From Devosia sp. A8/3-2 (GTDB lineage Bacteria > Pseudomonadota > Alphaproteobacteria > Rhizobiales > Devosiaceae), in assembly GCA_025452255.1 (NCBI GenBank), contig CP104974.1, forward strand, positions 978,501 to 1,042,500: a stretch of DNA of 64,000 nucleotides, in the 5' to 3' direction. The translations under genes were made by a program, and so were the position numbers. The notes beneath the pieces were generated by a model, which worked only from the letters and a program-made list of their open reading frames with translations, was not told the DNA's origin and ran no database searches. This document shows, piece by piece, positions 1 to 8,747 of the stretch (within the stretch, counting starts at the first letter, position 1; each line of letters opens with the position of its first letter).

Positions 1-1
1 G

Positions 2-472
2 GCGCTGATGGGGACCGGGGAAGGACGCGGCTACAAGAGTATGGCGTTCAAGGACGCTACGGGCAAGGACATGAGCATTGCCGATTTTTCCGGCAAAGCG
101 CTGCTGGTCAATTTCTGGGCCAGCTGGTGCGTGCCGTGCCGCGCTGAAATGCCGGCGCTTGATGCCATTGCCACCAAATACAATTCGGACGCCTTCATGG
201 TGCTGCCGATTAATCTCGATATCGGGGAGGGTGGTCTGGAAAAGGCCAAGGGCTTCCTCGACGAAAACCACTTTGCCAATCTGCCGCTTTATGCCGATAG
301 CAGCTTTGCCGCTTTTGAACGGCTCAAGCGCGAAGCGGTTGCGGTGGGCCTGCCGGTGACGCTGGTGCTGGACGAGAATGGCTGCGAGCTGGCGGTGCTG
401 CAGGGGCCGGCGGAATGGCATTCCCCCGATGGCGAAGCGGTCGTTGAAGCGCTGGTGGGGCTGAAGAGCTAG
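2..472 (+). CDS. tlpA: TlpA-family thiol-disulfide reductase (5' partial)
   Basis: The window opens inside this gene: the frame is open from base 2 and no convincing start is visible, so the signal/anchor segment lies upstream. The visible ~156 residues are a thioredoxin fold of the TlpA/ResA type, a periplasmic membrane-anchored protein that reduces disulfides, classically for cytochrome c or oxidase copper-site maturation. The redox motif WCVPC sits in NFWASWCVPCRAEMP, and GLPVTLVLD holds the cis-proline loop. No frameshift is seen. Its stop overlaps the stop of the convergent small gene at 469. The exact substrate cannot be told from this fragment. Confidence 0.88.
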   Translation, partial: ALMGTGEGRGYKSMAFKDATGKDMSIADFSGKALLVNFWASWCVPCRAEMPALDAIATKYNSDAFMVLPINLDIGEGGLEKAKGFLDENHFANLPLYADSSFAAFERLKREAVAVGLPVTLVLDENGCELAVLQGPAEWHSPDGEAVVEALVGLKS

Positions 473-690
473 ATCAGCCGATCAACCACGGCGCCCGAAT
501 CAATCACCGGCGCCTTTGTGTCCCCTTGGGGATTGAGCAAAGCGGCCTTGGCCTGTTCTTCGGCGGCGGCGATGCGCAATTGTGCAGTGAGTTCGGCGAC
601 CTTGGCGAGTTGGGCCACGGCGGGCGTGGCGCTGCGGTCGACGATACGGTTGATCATGGCCGGCGGGCTAGTGCCGATGGAATTGCTCAT
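469..690 (-). CDS. small hypothetical protein (73 aa)
   Basis: I do not recognise this protein. It is 73 residues, Ala-rich, with a predicted helical centre (about residues 23-50, AQLAKVAELTAQLRIAAAEEQA) and no cysteines, signal peptide or membrane segment. It starts 2 bases after the stop of the YjfB-like gene at 693, so the two are very likely one transcript and perhaps translationally coupled. It ends tail-to-tail with tlpA, sharing stop bases. Codon use (GC-rich third positions) fits a real gene. A flagellar or motility link is possible only by association with its neighbour. Confidence 0.6.
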   Translation of the reverse strand: MSNSIGTSPPAMINRIVDRSATPAVAQLAKVAELTAQLRIAAAEEQAKAALLNPQGDTKAPVIDSGAVVDRLI

Positions 691-692
691 GG

Positions 693-875
693 TCAGGCCT
701 GCTTATCGATCTTGAGCCCCCGGCCCGGCGGCGGAGCGGCAGGCGCGGATTGCAGCAGGGTATTGAGCAGTGTCGCTTCCGAGTCGTGGGTTTTCTTGAG
801 AACGGCCATTTGCACGGAATTCTGCGTCACAGCAGTCCGCATGGTCACCATTTGTGTGGCGAGATCGCTATCCAT
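693..875 (-). CDS. YjfB-like putative motility protein
   Basis: This 60-residue protein has the pattern of the YjfB family (putative motility protein): an N-terminal MDSDLATQMV helix, a central VQMAVLKKTHDSEATLLNTLL helix pair, and a Pro/Ala-rich tail. Family members are small cytoplasmic proteins often found in flagellated bacteria; their biochemical role is not established. It is the first gene of a probable two-gene unit with the 73-aa gene, 2 bases downstream. No flagellar genes are in this window, so the motility link rests on the family name only. The gene is intact. Confidence 0.6.
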   Translation of the reverse strand: MDSDLATQMVTMRTAVTQNSVQMAVLKKTHDSEATLLNTLLQSAPAAPPPGRGLKIDKQA

Positions 876-979
876 CGAGCGCCCCTTCTGGGTCAGTAGC
901 GTCTTAGGCTACGCCGGAGCGGTAAACAAAGGCTTGGGACATGGTGGCAATTTTGTAAAATTGCCGTTCAGTCCGGCGG

Positions 980-1663
980 TCAGCGTCCGCCCCAGAACAC
1001 GACTTCGCGCCGTTTGAGGCCGGCGGCCGGGATCACGCCGGTAGCAAAGCCGCCCAGATGGGCCCACCGGGCGACCGATTCGGTCGAGCCGATCACCACA
1101 TAGAAGAGCTGCGTCGCCACCCAGAAGCCCAGCATCCAGAAGGCCGGTACGGGCAGGGGAATGGGGATGATGATGCGCGCAAGCACGAAGACGCGGGCAT
1201 GGGGGAAGAGCAGGATATAGGCGCCCATGACGCCGGCTACCGCCCCCGAGGCCCCGATTAGCGGGCCGTTGGCATCGAGATTGAAGGCCATATGGGCCAA
1301 AGCCGCGCAGATGGCGCAGATCAGATAGAAGGCCGGGAACCGGACATGGCCCATGGCGTCTTCGATATTGTCGCCGAAGATCCAGAGGAACAGCATGTTG
1401 CTGAGCAGATGCAGCCAATCGGCATGCAGGAACGCGTAGGTGATCAGCGTCGCCCAATCGGGCAACCGGGGCACGGGCTGGGGATAGAGATTGCGCACGA
1501 CGATGGGGATCATGCCGAAATCGATGGTGGCCTGATCAAAGGCCGCCGGGGGCAGCACCGACTGGAACAGGAAGCAGAGAATCGTCAGGGCCATCAGCCC
1601 ATAGGTTACATAGGGAAACCGCACATGCCTTATGGGGTTGGTGTCATGCAGCGGCAGGAACAT
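980..1663 (-). CDS. rhomboid family intramembrane serine protease
   Basis: Intact 227-residue polytopic membrane protein. Rhomboids cleave transmembrane helices of substrate proteins within the bilayer. The catalytic serine lies in GASGAVAGVMGAY (about residue 137) and the partner histidine in WAHLGGFATGV near the C-terminus. The conserved first helix and the HADWLHLLSNMLFLWIFG loop before the catalytic helices are also visible. The start (ATG at 1663) is 3 bases after the inferred stop of the cobalamin adenosyltransferase gene, indicating an operon twin-helix protein, adenosyltransferase, rhomboid. The natural substrate is unknown. Confidence 0.92.
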   Translation of the reverse strand: MFLPLHDTNPIRHVRFPYVTYGLMALTILCFLFQSVLPPAAFDQATIDFGMIPIVVRNLYPQPVPRLPDWATLITYAFLHADWLHLLSNMLFLWIFGDNIEDAMGHVRFPAFYLICAICAALAHMAFNLDANGPLIGASGAVAGVMGAYILLFPHARVFVLARIIIPIPLPVPAFWMLGFWVATQLFYVVIGSTESVARWAHLGGFATGVIPAAGLKRREVVFWGGR

Positions 1664-1666
1664 GGG

Positions 1667-2261
1667 TCAGCCGCCTTTCGCCACGTCGCCGTGATTACCC
1701 GGCACCCAGAGCACATCCTTGGCGCCATTGGCATTGGCGACGCGCCAGCACGAACAATAGATCGGAAAGGCGATTGAGATAGCGCACGGCCTCGGGATTG
1801 GTGTCGGGCTCGGCGGCCGCGAGTTGCACGGTTAGGCGCTCGGCGCGGCGGGTCACGGTGCGCGCAATGTGGAGCGCCGAGGCGAGCGGGGTGCCGCCGG
1901 GCAGCACGAAGCTTTTGAGTGGCGCTATATCGGCGTTGAAATGGTCGATCTGCTTTTCCAGCCACTCGGTCTGTACCGCGCGGACCCGCAGGGTCGGGTG
2001 GGGTGCATCAGGCTCGTCGGCGCCGGGCGTTGCCGAGTCCGAGCCGACATCGAAGAGATCGTTCTGCACGCGGGAAAGCAGCATATCGATCTTGGGCATG
2101 GAATTGGTTTGCAGCCGCGCATGACCGACAAAGGCATTGGCCTCGTCCACTGTGCCATAGGCCTCGACGCGCAGATCAAATTTGGGGCGGCGGGGGCCTC
2201 GCACCAGCCCGGTCGTGCCGTCATCGCCGGTCTTGGTATAAATGCGGTTGAGCTTAACCAT
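1667..2261 (-). CDS. pduO: cob(I)alamin adenosyltransferase, PduO type (frameshifted)
   Basis: Transfers the adenosyl group of ATP to cob(I)alamin to make adenosylcobalamin. Family signatures in order: NRIYTKTGDDGTTGLVRG at the N-terminus, RVEAYGTVDEANAFVGHA, LPGGTPLASALHIARTVTRRAER and RYLNRLSDLLFVLAR. The ATG at 2261 was chosen because the protein begins there in family members; the frame runs open further upstream through the preceding gene. One extra base near 1747 breaks the frame; the next frame continues ANANGAKDVLWVPGNHGD to a TGA at 1667, 3 bases before the rhomboid start. It pairs functionally with cobS/cobT at 21-25 kb. Confidence 0.88.
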
Positions 2262-2263
2262 TT

Positions 2264-2464
2264 TTAGCCCCGACCGCCGCCGAAGAAGTAGAGCGCGCCC
2301 AGCAGCAGCACCAGCGCCACGGCACGGCCGATCACGCGCAGGCGCATCAGTTTCTGGCTGGTATTGCCCGGACCGCCCTTGAGCATATTCCACAGACCCA
2401 TGCCCAGCACGATGACGACAAAGAGCAGGGCGAGCGCGATGGCGATATTGAGAAGGGTTTCCAT
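2264..2464 (-). CDS. twin transmembrane helix small protein (HIG1-like)
   Basis: Intact 66-residue inner-membrane protein with two hydrophobic helices (about residues 4-24 and 46-62) joined by a basic loop, LKGGPGNTSQKLMRLRVIGR. This layout matches the bacterial HIG1-domain twin-helix family, which in Rhizobiales is regularly found directly upstream of the PduO-type adenosyltransferase, as here (the stop at 2264 is 2 bases before the next start). Its molecular role is not established; eukaryotic HIG1 proteins associate with respiratory complexes. Confidence 0.8.
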   Translation of the reverse strand: METLLNIAIALALLFVVIVLGMGLWNMLKGGPGNTSQKLMRLRVIGRAVALVLLLGALYFFGGGRG

Positions 2465-2497
2465 GAAAGTCCTGCAAGCGTTCCGGGGCTGGCGCCC

Positions 2498-3395
2498 CTA
2501 CGAATCCGTATTGCCGATATAGACCGAAAGCCCCTCGGCCAGCGCATCATAGATGGCACGAATTCGGTGGCTGGTGAACAATTCCCTGTGCGTGGTGAGC
2601 CAGACTTCGAGCGGGGGATGGCAAGATCAATCGGCAGGGCCACCATGCCGGGTGTTTGAGCGACCAGCCCGGCCTGAGCAAATCCCACGCCCGGGCCCGC
2701 GCGCAGCAATTGCCAAAGCTGGGTCTGGCTGTCCGAACGCAAGAGGAATTGCTCGCGCTTGAGCGGGAAGCCAGCCTTTTGCGCGTGAGCGATGATGAGA
2801 TCGGACCGGTCCAGCCCAATTAGGTCGTGGTCGTAGAGATCGGTCGAGGTTTTCGGGGTGCCGCGCCGATCGAGATAGTCCTGATGGGCGACCGGGACCA
2901 TGGGGATTTCGCCGAGCTTTTTGGTCACCAGTTCGAGCTGGTTGGGCCGGAACATGCGGATGGCGATATCGGCTTCGCGCAGCAGCAGGTTTTCTGCCGA
3001 ATCGGTGGGGACGAGTTCGAGCGCGATGGCGGGATAGCGCTGGCGGATGGCGACCAATAGGTCAGGCAGCACGTAATTGGAGACCATTGTGCTGGCAGTG
3101 ATGCGGACGGTGCCGCCGAATTCGGCTCAGGCGCCTTCGGCCGGGATCGCGGCTTGCGCCAAAGAGGCCTGCGCGGCGGCGACCGGCTCGTAGATGCGCA
3201 GCGCTGCGACATTGGGCTTGAGGCCGCTCAAGGTGCGTTCTGAAGAGCGAGAGGCCCAGATCATATTCGAGGGTTTCGATATGGCGGCCGACAGTAGGCT
3301 GGCTGATGCCCAGCTCGCGCTGCGGCCGAAAGCGAGCCGTTGGCGACGACGGCAGAGAAACTTCGCCACAGGGCCCAATCGGGTTCTCTATTCAT
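2498..3395 (-). CDS. LysR-family transcriptional regulator (multiple frameshifts)
   Basis: Reconstructed across at least three indels. The N-terminus (ATG at 3395) reads MNREPDWALWRSFSAVVANG then SLSAAARAG, a LysR winged-helix start; the linker and effector domain continue in other frames (ERTLSGLKPNVAALRIYEPVA; then NYVLPDLLVAIRQRYPAIAL through LLRAGPGVGFAQAGLVAQ); the tail reads LEVWLTTHRELFTSHRIRAI to a stop at 2498. Breaks lie near 3300, 3125 and 2620. It is divergent from the NAD(P)-binding oxidoreductase whose start is about 85 bases away, the usual arrangement for a LysR protein and its target. The effector is unknown. Confidence 0.78.
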
Positions 3396-3481
3396 TTTTG
3401 AATGGCGATCCGAAGATAATGGCGGATTTATCGACGATAGTGAATGGAGGATGCTGTGTCCATCGGCAAAGGAGATGCATG

Positions 3482-4426
3482 ATGAGCACGGCAAAGATCA
3501 CAGTTCTGGGTATTAACGGCCATATCGGCCACCACGCGGCCAAGGCGTTTCGCGACGCGGGCTATAGTGTCACCGGCTTTGGCCGGAGCAATCGGATGCC
3601 GATTGAGGGCGTCACCTTCGTCAAGGGCGATGCGGGCAATGTTGCCGAGATCGCGGCGGCCATTGCCGATGCCGATATCGTGGTGAATGCGCTCAACTTG
3701 CCCTATGACAAATGGGACAAGGGCCGCGCCGAGGCGCAACTTGCCGTTGTGATCGCCGCCATGGGCGATAGCGGCAAGACCATGATGTTTCCGGGCAATG
3801 TTTATAATTATGCGGCGATTGATCGGCGCATGACCCCGACATGGCCCAGCATCCGCAGACGCCACGCGGCGCCATTCGGGTGCGGCAGGAGGCGATGCTG
3901 GCGGTGGCATCCAAGGCCGGCAAGTTCCAGACCATCATCATCCGCGCCGGCGATTTTTATGCGCCGGGCAATGCTGGCGACTGGTTCGACCGAGGCCATG
4001 CTGATGGATGCCAAAAAGGGCAAGGTCTACTACATGGCTGATCTCGATGTGGGCCATGCTTGGGCCTACCTTCCCGATCTGGGGCGGGCCTTCGTCGCGG
4101 TAGCCGAGCAGCGGCAGAGCCTTGGTGGCTTCGAGACGTTCCACTTTGCCGGACATTACGAAACGCATGGCGCGATGCTGGCGGCCATTCAGGCGGCGGC
4201 GCCTGCCCTGCTCAAGGCAGCGCAATTGCCCCGGATAATGTTGCAGGCTATGGGGCTGGCGATGCCGATGATGCGGGAGATCGTCAAGATGCGCTATCTC
4301 TGGAACAATCCGATGGAGCTGGTCGATGCCCGGCTGGATGCCATCCTGGGCAAGGAGTTCGGCACACCTTTCGCCGAAGCCGTGGCGGCTGCCACTGTGC
4401 CGTTCTTCGCTGACAGGGCGGCCTAG
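3482..4426 (+). CDS. NAD(P)-dependent epimerase/dehydratase-like oxidoreductase (locally out of frame)
   Basis: Rossmann-fold protein of the extended/atypical SDR class: TVLGINGHIGHHAAKAFRDAG is the dinucleotide-binding segment and DADIVVNALNLPYDKWDKGR follows the fourth strand. The end is in the original frame, but about residues 120-160 (bases ~3838-3970) read as nonsense, whereas another frame reads TPRGAIRVRQEAMLAVASKA and FQTIIIRAGDFYAPG. Two compensating indels are therefore likely. GGAG at 3471-3474 favours the ATG at 3482 over that at 3479. It is divergent from a LysR gene and tail-overlapping with gluQRS. The substrate is unknown. Confidence 0.8.
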   Translation: MSTAKITVLGINGHIGHHAAKAFRDAGYSVTGFGRSNRMPIEGVTFVKGDAGNVAEIAAAIADADIVVNALNLPYDKWDKGRAEAQLAVVIAAMGDSGKTMMFPGNVYNYAAIDRRMTPTWPSIRRRHAAPFGCGRRRCWRWHPRPASSRPSSSAPAIFMRRAMLATGSTEAMLMDAKKGKVYYMADLDVGHAWAYLPDLGRAFVAVAEQRQSLGGFETFHFAGHYETHGAMLAAIQAAAPALLKAAQLPRIMLQAMGLAMPMMREIVKMRYLWNNPMELVDARLDAILGKEFGTPFAEAVAAATVPFFADRAA

Positions 4427-5279
4427 AAGCCCAGCTCCCGACGGACGTCTTGAGGTGTCCAGCCAGCGTCGCGCAGGCTCGCCAGATTGGGCGAGCCTTT
4501 TGATTTGCTGAGTTTCTTGCCCTCGGCGTCGAGGATCAGCCGGTGGAAATTATAGATGGGCGAGGGCAGGCCGAGCAGGAACTGCAGCAGGACATGCAGG
4601 TCGGTGGCCGCCTCCATGTCTCGGCCGCGGGTGACGTGGGTGATGGCTTGGGCGGCATCGTCGATGACGACGCTGAGATGGTAGCTGGTGGGTGTGCCCT
4701 TGCGCTGCAACACCACATCGCCCCAGCGCTCGGGCCTTGCATAACGCAGTTGTGGGCGGTCGGTGACGAGCGGGCCGACAATGGTAAAGGTCAGCATGCC
4801 GGTTTGGGCGGTGGCTTTTTCGGTGTCGAGGCGGAATTGCACGGGATCGCCGCGTTGCAGGCGCTCGATCTGCTCGCCCCGATGCAGATGCCGGCAGGTG
4901 CCGGGATAAAGCGGGGCGCCATCGGGGTCACTGCCCTTGGCCTTGGCGGCGATATCGCTGCGCGAGCAGAAGCAGGGATAGAGCAGGTCGGCATCGCGCA
5001 GGCGATTCGCCGCCTCGGCATAGATGGGGAAGCGCTCGGACTGGACCATGACTGGCTCGGGCCAATCCAGACCCAGCCAATGCAGGTCATCGATTATGGC
5101 ACGGGCAAATTCGGGTTTACAGCGCTCGGGGTCGGTGTCCTCCATGCGCAGCAGGGCCGTGCCGCCCAGCAGTGCTGCCGCCTGCCAGTGTAAAGCGCGG
5201 AAAAGGCATGACCCAGATGGAGCCTGCCATTGGGGCTGGGCGCAAAACGCAGGATAGGTTTGGACGATGGCGAAGACAT
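4423..5279 (-). CDS. gluQRS: glutamyl-Q tRNA(Asp) synthetase (frameshifted)
   Basis: GluQRS is a truncated glutamyl-tRNA synthetase paralogue that glutamylates the queuosine base at position 34 of tRNA-Asp. It lacks the anticodon-binding domain, matching the ~285-residue length here. Visible: start at 5279 followed by LRFAPSPNGRLHLGHAFSAL (HIGH-type motif), the MEDTDPERCK loop, the zinc-type CFCSR segment and LSKSKG (KMSKS equivalent). One T is missing near 5187, splitting the frame in the TWQAAALLGG segment. Its stop overlaps the stop of the upstream convergent gene. The queuosine-precursor transporter at 25.9-26.6 kb fits the same pathway. Confidence 0.9.
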
Positions 5280-5302
5280 TGCAGCTTGTGTACAGTAGAC
5301 AA

Positions 5303-5953
5303 ATGTCTTCGTCACCGCGCATTGATAGTGTCCAATCCATCGTCGGCCATCTCGACGTGCTGGTCGAGGTCGATCCACGATTGGCCGCTATCAGGGCGCT
5401 GACCGGCGAGGTTCAACCTCGCATCGACGTGGCTGGTTTTGCCGGGATTTCGCGCATTGTCTGCGGGCAATTGCTGTCGGTGGCGAGCGCCGCGGCCATC
5501 TGGGCACGGTACGTGCAAGTCGAGGGGGCGCTCGATCCGGTGGGCTTTCTGAACCTTGATGAGCCCACGATCCGCGCCGTTGGCTTTTCGGGCGGCAAAT
5601 ACCGTACGGTGCGGGCGATTGCCGAAGCCATGGCCTCGGGCACGCTGGATTTCGATCATCTTGAGACCCTGCCGGCCGAGGCGGCAGTGGGGTATCTGAC
5701 GGCCCACAAGGGAATTGGTCCCTGGACCGCGCAGGTCTATCTCATGTTCTGCTCCGGCCACCCCGATATCTTCCCGGCTGGCGACTTGGCCTTGCGCAAG
5801 GCGGCGCAGGATGGTTTGGGGCTTGAATGCCTGCCCGAAATTGCTGAACTGGCAGAAAGCGCTCTTGCACGGGCGCCACATCGATCCGCAGCTGCCCTGT
5901 TGCTTTGGCGGTATTATGCGGTTTGCCGCAACCGCGAAGGCATTCTGGGCTGA
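5303..5953 (+). CDS. DNA-3-methyladenine glycosylase 2 family (AlkA-like)
   Basis: Intact 216-residue helix-hairpin-helix DNA glycosylase that removes alkylated bases as the first step of base-excision repair. The HhH-GPD core is clear: LTAHKGIGPWTAQVYLMFC holds the hairpin and PAGDLALRKA the catalytic aspartate. FSGGKYRTVRAIAEAM is the preceding conserved helix. The ATG at 5303 was preferred over one at 5267, which would lie inside the divergent gluQRS gene. The two genes are separated by only 23 bases, so their promoters must overlap. It is smaller than E. coli AlkA, lacking most of its N-terminal domain. Confidence 0.88.
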   Translation: MSSSPRIDSVQSIVGHLDVLVEVDPRLAAIRALTGEVQPRIDVAGFAGISRIVCGQLLSVASAAAIWARYVQVEGALDPVGFLNLDEPTIRAVGFSGGKYRTVRAIAEAMASGTLDFDHLETLPAEAAVGYLTAHKGIGPWTAQVYLMFCSGHPDIFPAGDLALRKAAQDGLGLECLPEIAELAESALARAPHRSAAALLLWRYYAVCRNREGILG

Positions 5954-6030
5954 TCACGGCGGCGCAGGCGCAGATTTTCCGCAGGGCCGGAACCGGACAG
6001 CAAAGCCAGCTGTTGGCCTAGTGCCTTCCT

Positions 6031-6052
6031 GATGATGCAGCCGTGCATCATC
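6031..6052. repeat. perfect inverted repeat, 9-base arms
   Basis: GATGATGCA at 6031-6039 and its exact complement at 6044-6052 are separated by 4 bases. The element lies in the 230-base gap between the glycosylase gene and the LuxR-type regulator. It has no T-run, so it is not a good intrinsic terminator. A dimeric-regulator operator or an mRNA 3' hairpin are both possible. Confidence 0.55.
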
Positions 6053-6183
6053 GCCGGCCGAACGCCACCCGGTGACGTCGTAAAGTCGTCGCCGGGCTCT
6101 TTCCGTCTTGCCACAATGGCATCCACATGGCTGATATGGCAGTGCGGCAAACTACAGCGTCGATGGACGCGGGTGGTTGCAAA

Positions 6184-7302
6184 ATGACTGAGACTTCTCC
6201 GCAGGATCTGACCGATCTGTCGAACTACCTCTATGGCGCGGTGTTCGATGACACGATGTGGGCCAAGGCGGCTGAGGTGGTGCGCCGCGCCACCAATAGC
6301 CAGCATGCGGCGCTGGGTTTCTTTGACTCTCAAACGCGGCAGCAATCCATGCTGCATGGCGATTGCGCGCCTGAGTTCGAACATAGCTACCGCGATCTGG
6401 TGGATATCAATCCATTGGCCCGCCCCATGCAGATGATGGCGCTGGGCACCGCGCTGGTCGATCAGCAGGTCGTGGCCCATGATGATTTCGAGCGCTCCGC
6501 CTTCTTTGATTTGTGGATGCGGCCACAGCAGATGCATAGCGCCATGATCCACAAGATCAGCACGCGGCGGCATCAATGGCTATCTCGCGCTCAACCGCGG
6601 CGGCAGGGCTGATAAATATGAGCGGCGCGAACTGCAGGTGATCGATGAAATCGGTCCGACGCTGGCGCACGCCCTCACCTTGCGCGTGCAGTTCGGCAGC
6701 CGCACCATGGAGCAGACGGGGCAGAAACTGGGCGGGCGCGGTATTGGCTGGGTGGCCGTGGCCGGCACGGGCGGGCTGGTCTGGGCCAATGACGCCGCCG
6801 AGGCTTTGCTGGCCGAGCCCGGTTCGGCCATCAGCGGGCGGCAGGGCGCGCTGCGGCTGGTTCACCCCCTGCAGATGCGAGAATTCACGGCGGCCTTGCA
6901 GCGCGCAATTCGCCAGTGGAGAGCATTGGCACGGACATGATCGCCACGCATCCTGAAACCGGCAATGCCATCGCATTATCGATCATCCCGGCGCGCAATC
7001 TTTTCGTGCAGGGTCTGCCCTGCCTGCAGGGCGCCCATATTGCGTTGCGCGATCTCTCCGAACGCCTGCCGCCCGGCTTCGAAGACCGGATCCGCGCCAT
7101 GTTCGACCTGACGCCCAAGGAGGCGGCGCTGGCGGCGGCTTTGGCGAGCGGCCGGGCGCTGGGCGATGTCGCGCGCAACAATGGCGTGTCGATCCTGACC
7201 GTGCGCACGCAATTGGGGCATCTGTTCCGCAAGACCGATACCAAGCAGCAGAGCCAGCTGGTGTCGCTGCTGCTGGCGGTGGAGCCATTGCCCCAAATGT
7301 AG
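6184..7302 (+). CDS. LuxR-family (helix-turn-helix) transcriptional regulator (two frameshifts)
   Basis: The C-terminus holds a LuxR-type DNA-binding domain: FDLTPKEAALAAALASGRAL followed by NGVSILTVRTQLGHLFRKT (about the last 65 residues). The N-terminal ~250 residues form an alpha/beta sensory region without a recognised pocket. The frame is broken twice: near 6562 (loss of one CG; the restored frame reads TRGGINGYLALNRGGRADKY) and near 6915 (one base lost). The ATG at 6184 is preferred, though an in-frame ATG exists at 6127. A three-part protein of ~372 residues is the usual size for this class of orphan LuxR regulators. No receiver domain is visible. Confidence 0.8.
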
Positions 7303-7369
7303 GCTCTGGCGGCTGGATTTTCACGCGCTGGCGGGGCAGGGTGCGGCGGTCACTTTCTGGAAATTCCTC

Positions 7370-8032
7370 ATGCCCGCAAAACTCTCCGGTCCCATGCTTG
7401 CGCCCAAATCGGGCGCGCAACCCAGCCTCGCTGTGGTGCTGCTGCATGGCTATGGCTCGGATGGGGCCGACCTGATCAGGCTGGCGCCGCATTGGCAGGA
7501 TATTTTGCCGGATGCGCTGTTCGTATCGCCTAATGCGCCTGAGGCGTGCCGGGTCAATGGGTCGGGCTATCAGTGGTTCGATATCGATTATGAAGGCGAT
7601 CGGCTGGCCAGCCGGCAAATGGGTGTGGTGCAGGCGCGGCCGGTGCTGGTCGAATTCCTCAACGATTTGTGGCACCAAACCGGAGTAACGCCGCAGCGGA
7701 CCATTCTGGTAGGGTTCAGCCGGGGCGCGATGATGGCGCTGCATGTGGGTCTGTCGCTGCCCGAGCCGCTGATGGGGATCATAGCGTTCTCAGGCGCTTT
7801 CTTGCCGGCAGCGGGGTTTGCCGAGGGGAAGTTTGCCAAGCCGCCGGTCTGTCTTGTGCATGGGGACATGGACCCGGTGGTCGATCCTGAGTTCAGCGCC
7901 GATGCAGATGTGGCGCTGCGGCTGGCGGGGTACGATGTGGCCTATCATGTCAGCCACGGCGTGGGGCATGGCATTGCGCCAGATGGCTCGGCTTTTGCCG
8001 GTGCGTTCATCGCCAACCAGCTCAAAAAATAA
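7370..8032 (+). CDS. alpha/beta hydrolase (carboxylesterase/phospholipase type)
   Basis: Intact 220-residue serine hydrolase of the small carboxylesterase group. Triad in order: Ser in GFSRGAMMAL (about residue 115), Asp in VHGDMDPVVD (about 165), His in GVGHGIAPDG (about 200). The oxyanion loop LLHGYGSDGADL follows strand 3. It resembles bacterial acyl-protein-thioesterase/YpfH-like esterases with broad short-chain ester activity; the true substrate is unknown. No signal peptide, so cytoplasmic. It sits 67 bases after the LuxR regulator and 100 bases before the HNH nuclease. Confidence 0.88.
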   Translation: MPAKLSGPMLAPKSGAQPSLAVVLLHGYGSDGADLIRLAPHWQDILPDALFVSPNAPEACRVNGSGYQWFDIDYEGDRLASRQMGVVQARPVLVEFLNDLWHQTGVTPQRTILVGFSRGAMMALHVGLSLPEPLMGIIAFSGAFLPAAGFAEGKFAKPPVCLVHGDMDPVVDPEFSADADVALRLAGYDVAYHVSHGVGHGIAPDGSAFAGAFIANQLKK

Positions 8033-8132
8033 TCGCGCATTGCTCTGCACGTGCCCGCTTCACAGCCCTGACACAAAGGGCCTAGTATAAGGGGGCTATG
8101 GACTTACTCGATTCCCGTTCCGGGAGACTCAA

Positions 8133-8690
8133 GTGACGATCCACGTGTCGCCTGAGGCCTGTCCCGCACTTGTTCTGAACGCCGACTTCCGGCCGCTCAG
8201 TTACTATCCCTTGTCATTATGGTCTTGGCAGGATGCGATCAAGGCTGTGTGCCCGGATCGCGTCAATATTGTCAGCCATTACGATACGGTCATCCACTCG
8301 CCCAGCTTCGAAATGCAGCTGCCCAGCGTGGTGTCGCTCAAGGATTATGTGAAGCCGGCGCGGCATCCCGCGTTTACCCGATTCAACGTTTTCCTGCGCG
8401 ATCGCTTCCAGTGCCAGTACTGCGGCACCAAGGACGATCTGACCTTCGATCACGTCATTCCGCGCTCCAAGGGCGGGCTGACTACGTGGGACAATGTCGT
8501 AGCCGCCTGCGCGCCATGCAATCTGCGCAAGGCCAATCGACTGCCCAGCGAAATCAAGATGTATCCCCATCAGGCGCCGTATCACCCCACGGTGCATGAT
8601 CTGCACAATAATGGCCGGGCCTTTCCGCCCAACCATTTGCACCAGAGCTGGCTCGATTATCTCTACTGGGATATCGAACTGGAGCCGTAA
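8133..8690 (+). CDS. HNH endonuclease family protein
   Basis: Intact 185-residue protein with an HNH/McrA-type nuclease core at about residues 95-145: CQYCGTKDDLTFDHVIPRSKGG (two zinc-type cysteines, the metal-binding histidine) and NVVAACAPCNLRKANR (second CxxC pair). The N-terminal ALVLNADFRPLSYYPLSLWSW segment is characteristic of a widespread chromosomal HNH family in alphaproteobacteria that is not linked to restriction or phage genes. The GTG start at 8133 follows a GGGAGA ribosome-binding site at 8121-8126. A stem-loop follows the stop. The biological role is not established. Confidence 0.9.
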   Translation: MTIHVSPEACPALVLNADFRPLSYYPLSLWSWQDAIKAVCPDRVNIVSHYDTVIHSPSFEMQLPSVVSLKDYVKPARHPAFTRFNVFLRDRFQCQYCGTKDDLTFDHVIPRSKGGLTTWDNVVAACAPCNLRKANRLPSEIKMYPHQAPYHPTVHDLHNNGRAFPPNHLHQSWLDYLYWDIELEP

Positions 8691-8699
8691 GAACGAAAA

Positions 8700-8724
8700 T
8701 CCCGCCGAGCTTTGGCCGGCGGGA
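8700..8724 (+). terminator. stem-loop after the HNH gene
   Basis: Arms TCCCGCCG (8700-8707) and CGGCGGGA (8717-8724) form a perfect 8-bp GC-rich stem around a 9-base loop, 10 bases past the HNH stop. The following TATTCC is only weakly T-rich, so termination may be partial. It lies between converging genes and could serve both strands. Confidence 0.6.
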
Positions 8725-8747
8725 TATTCCATCATATTAGCGATGCC

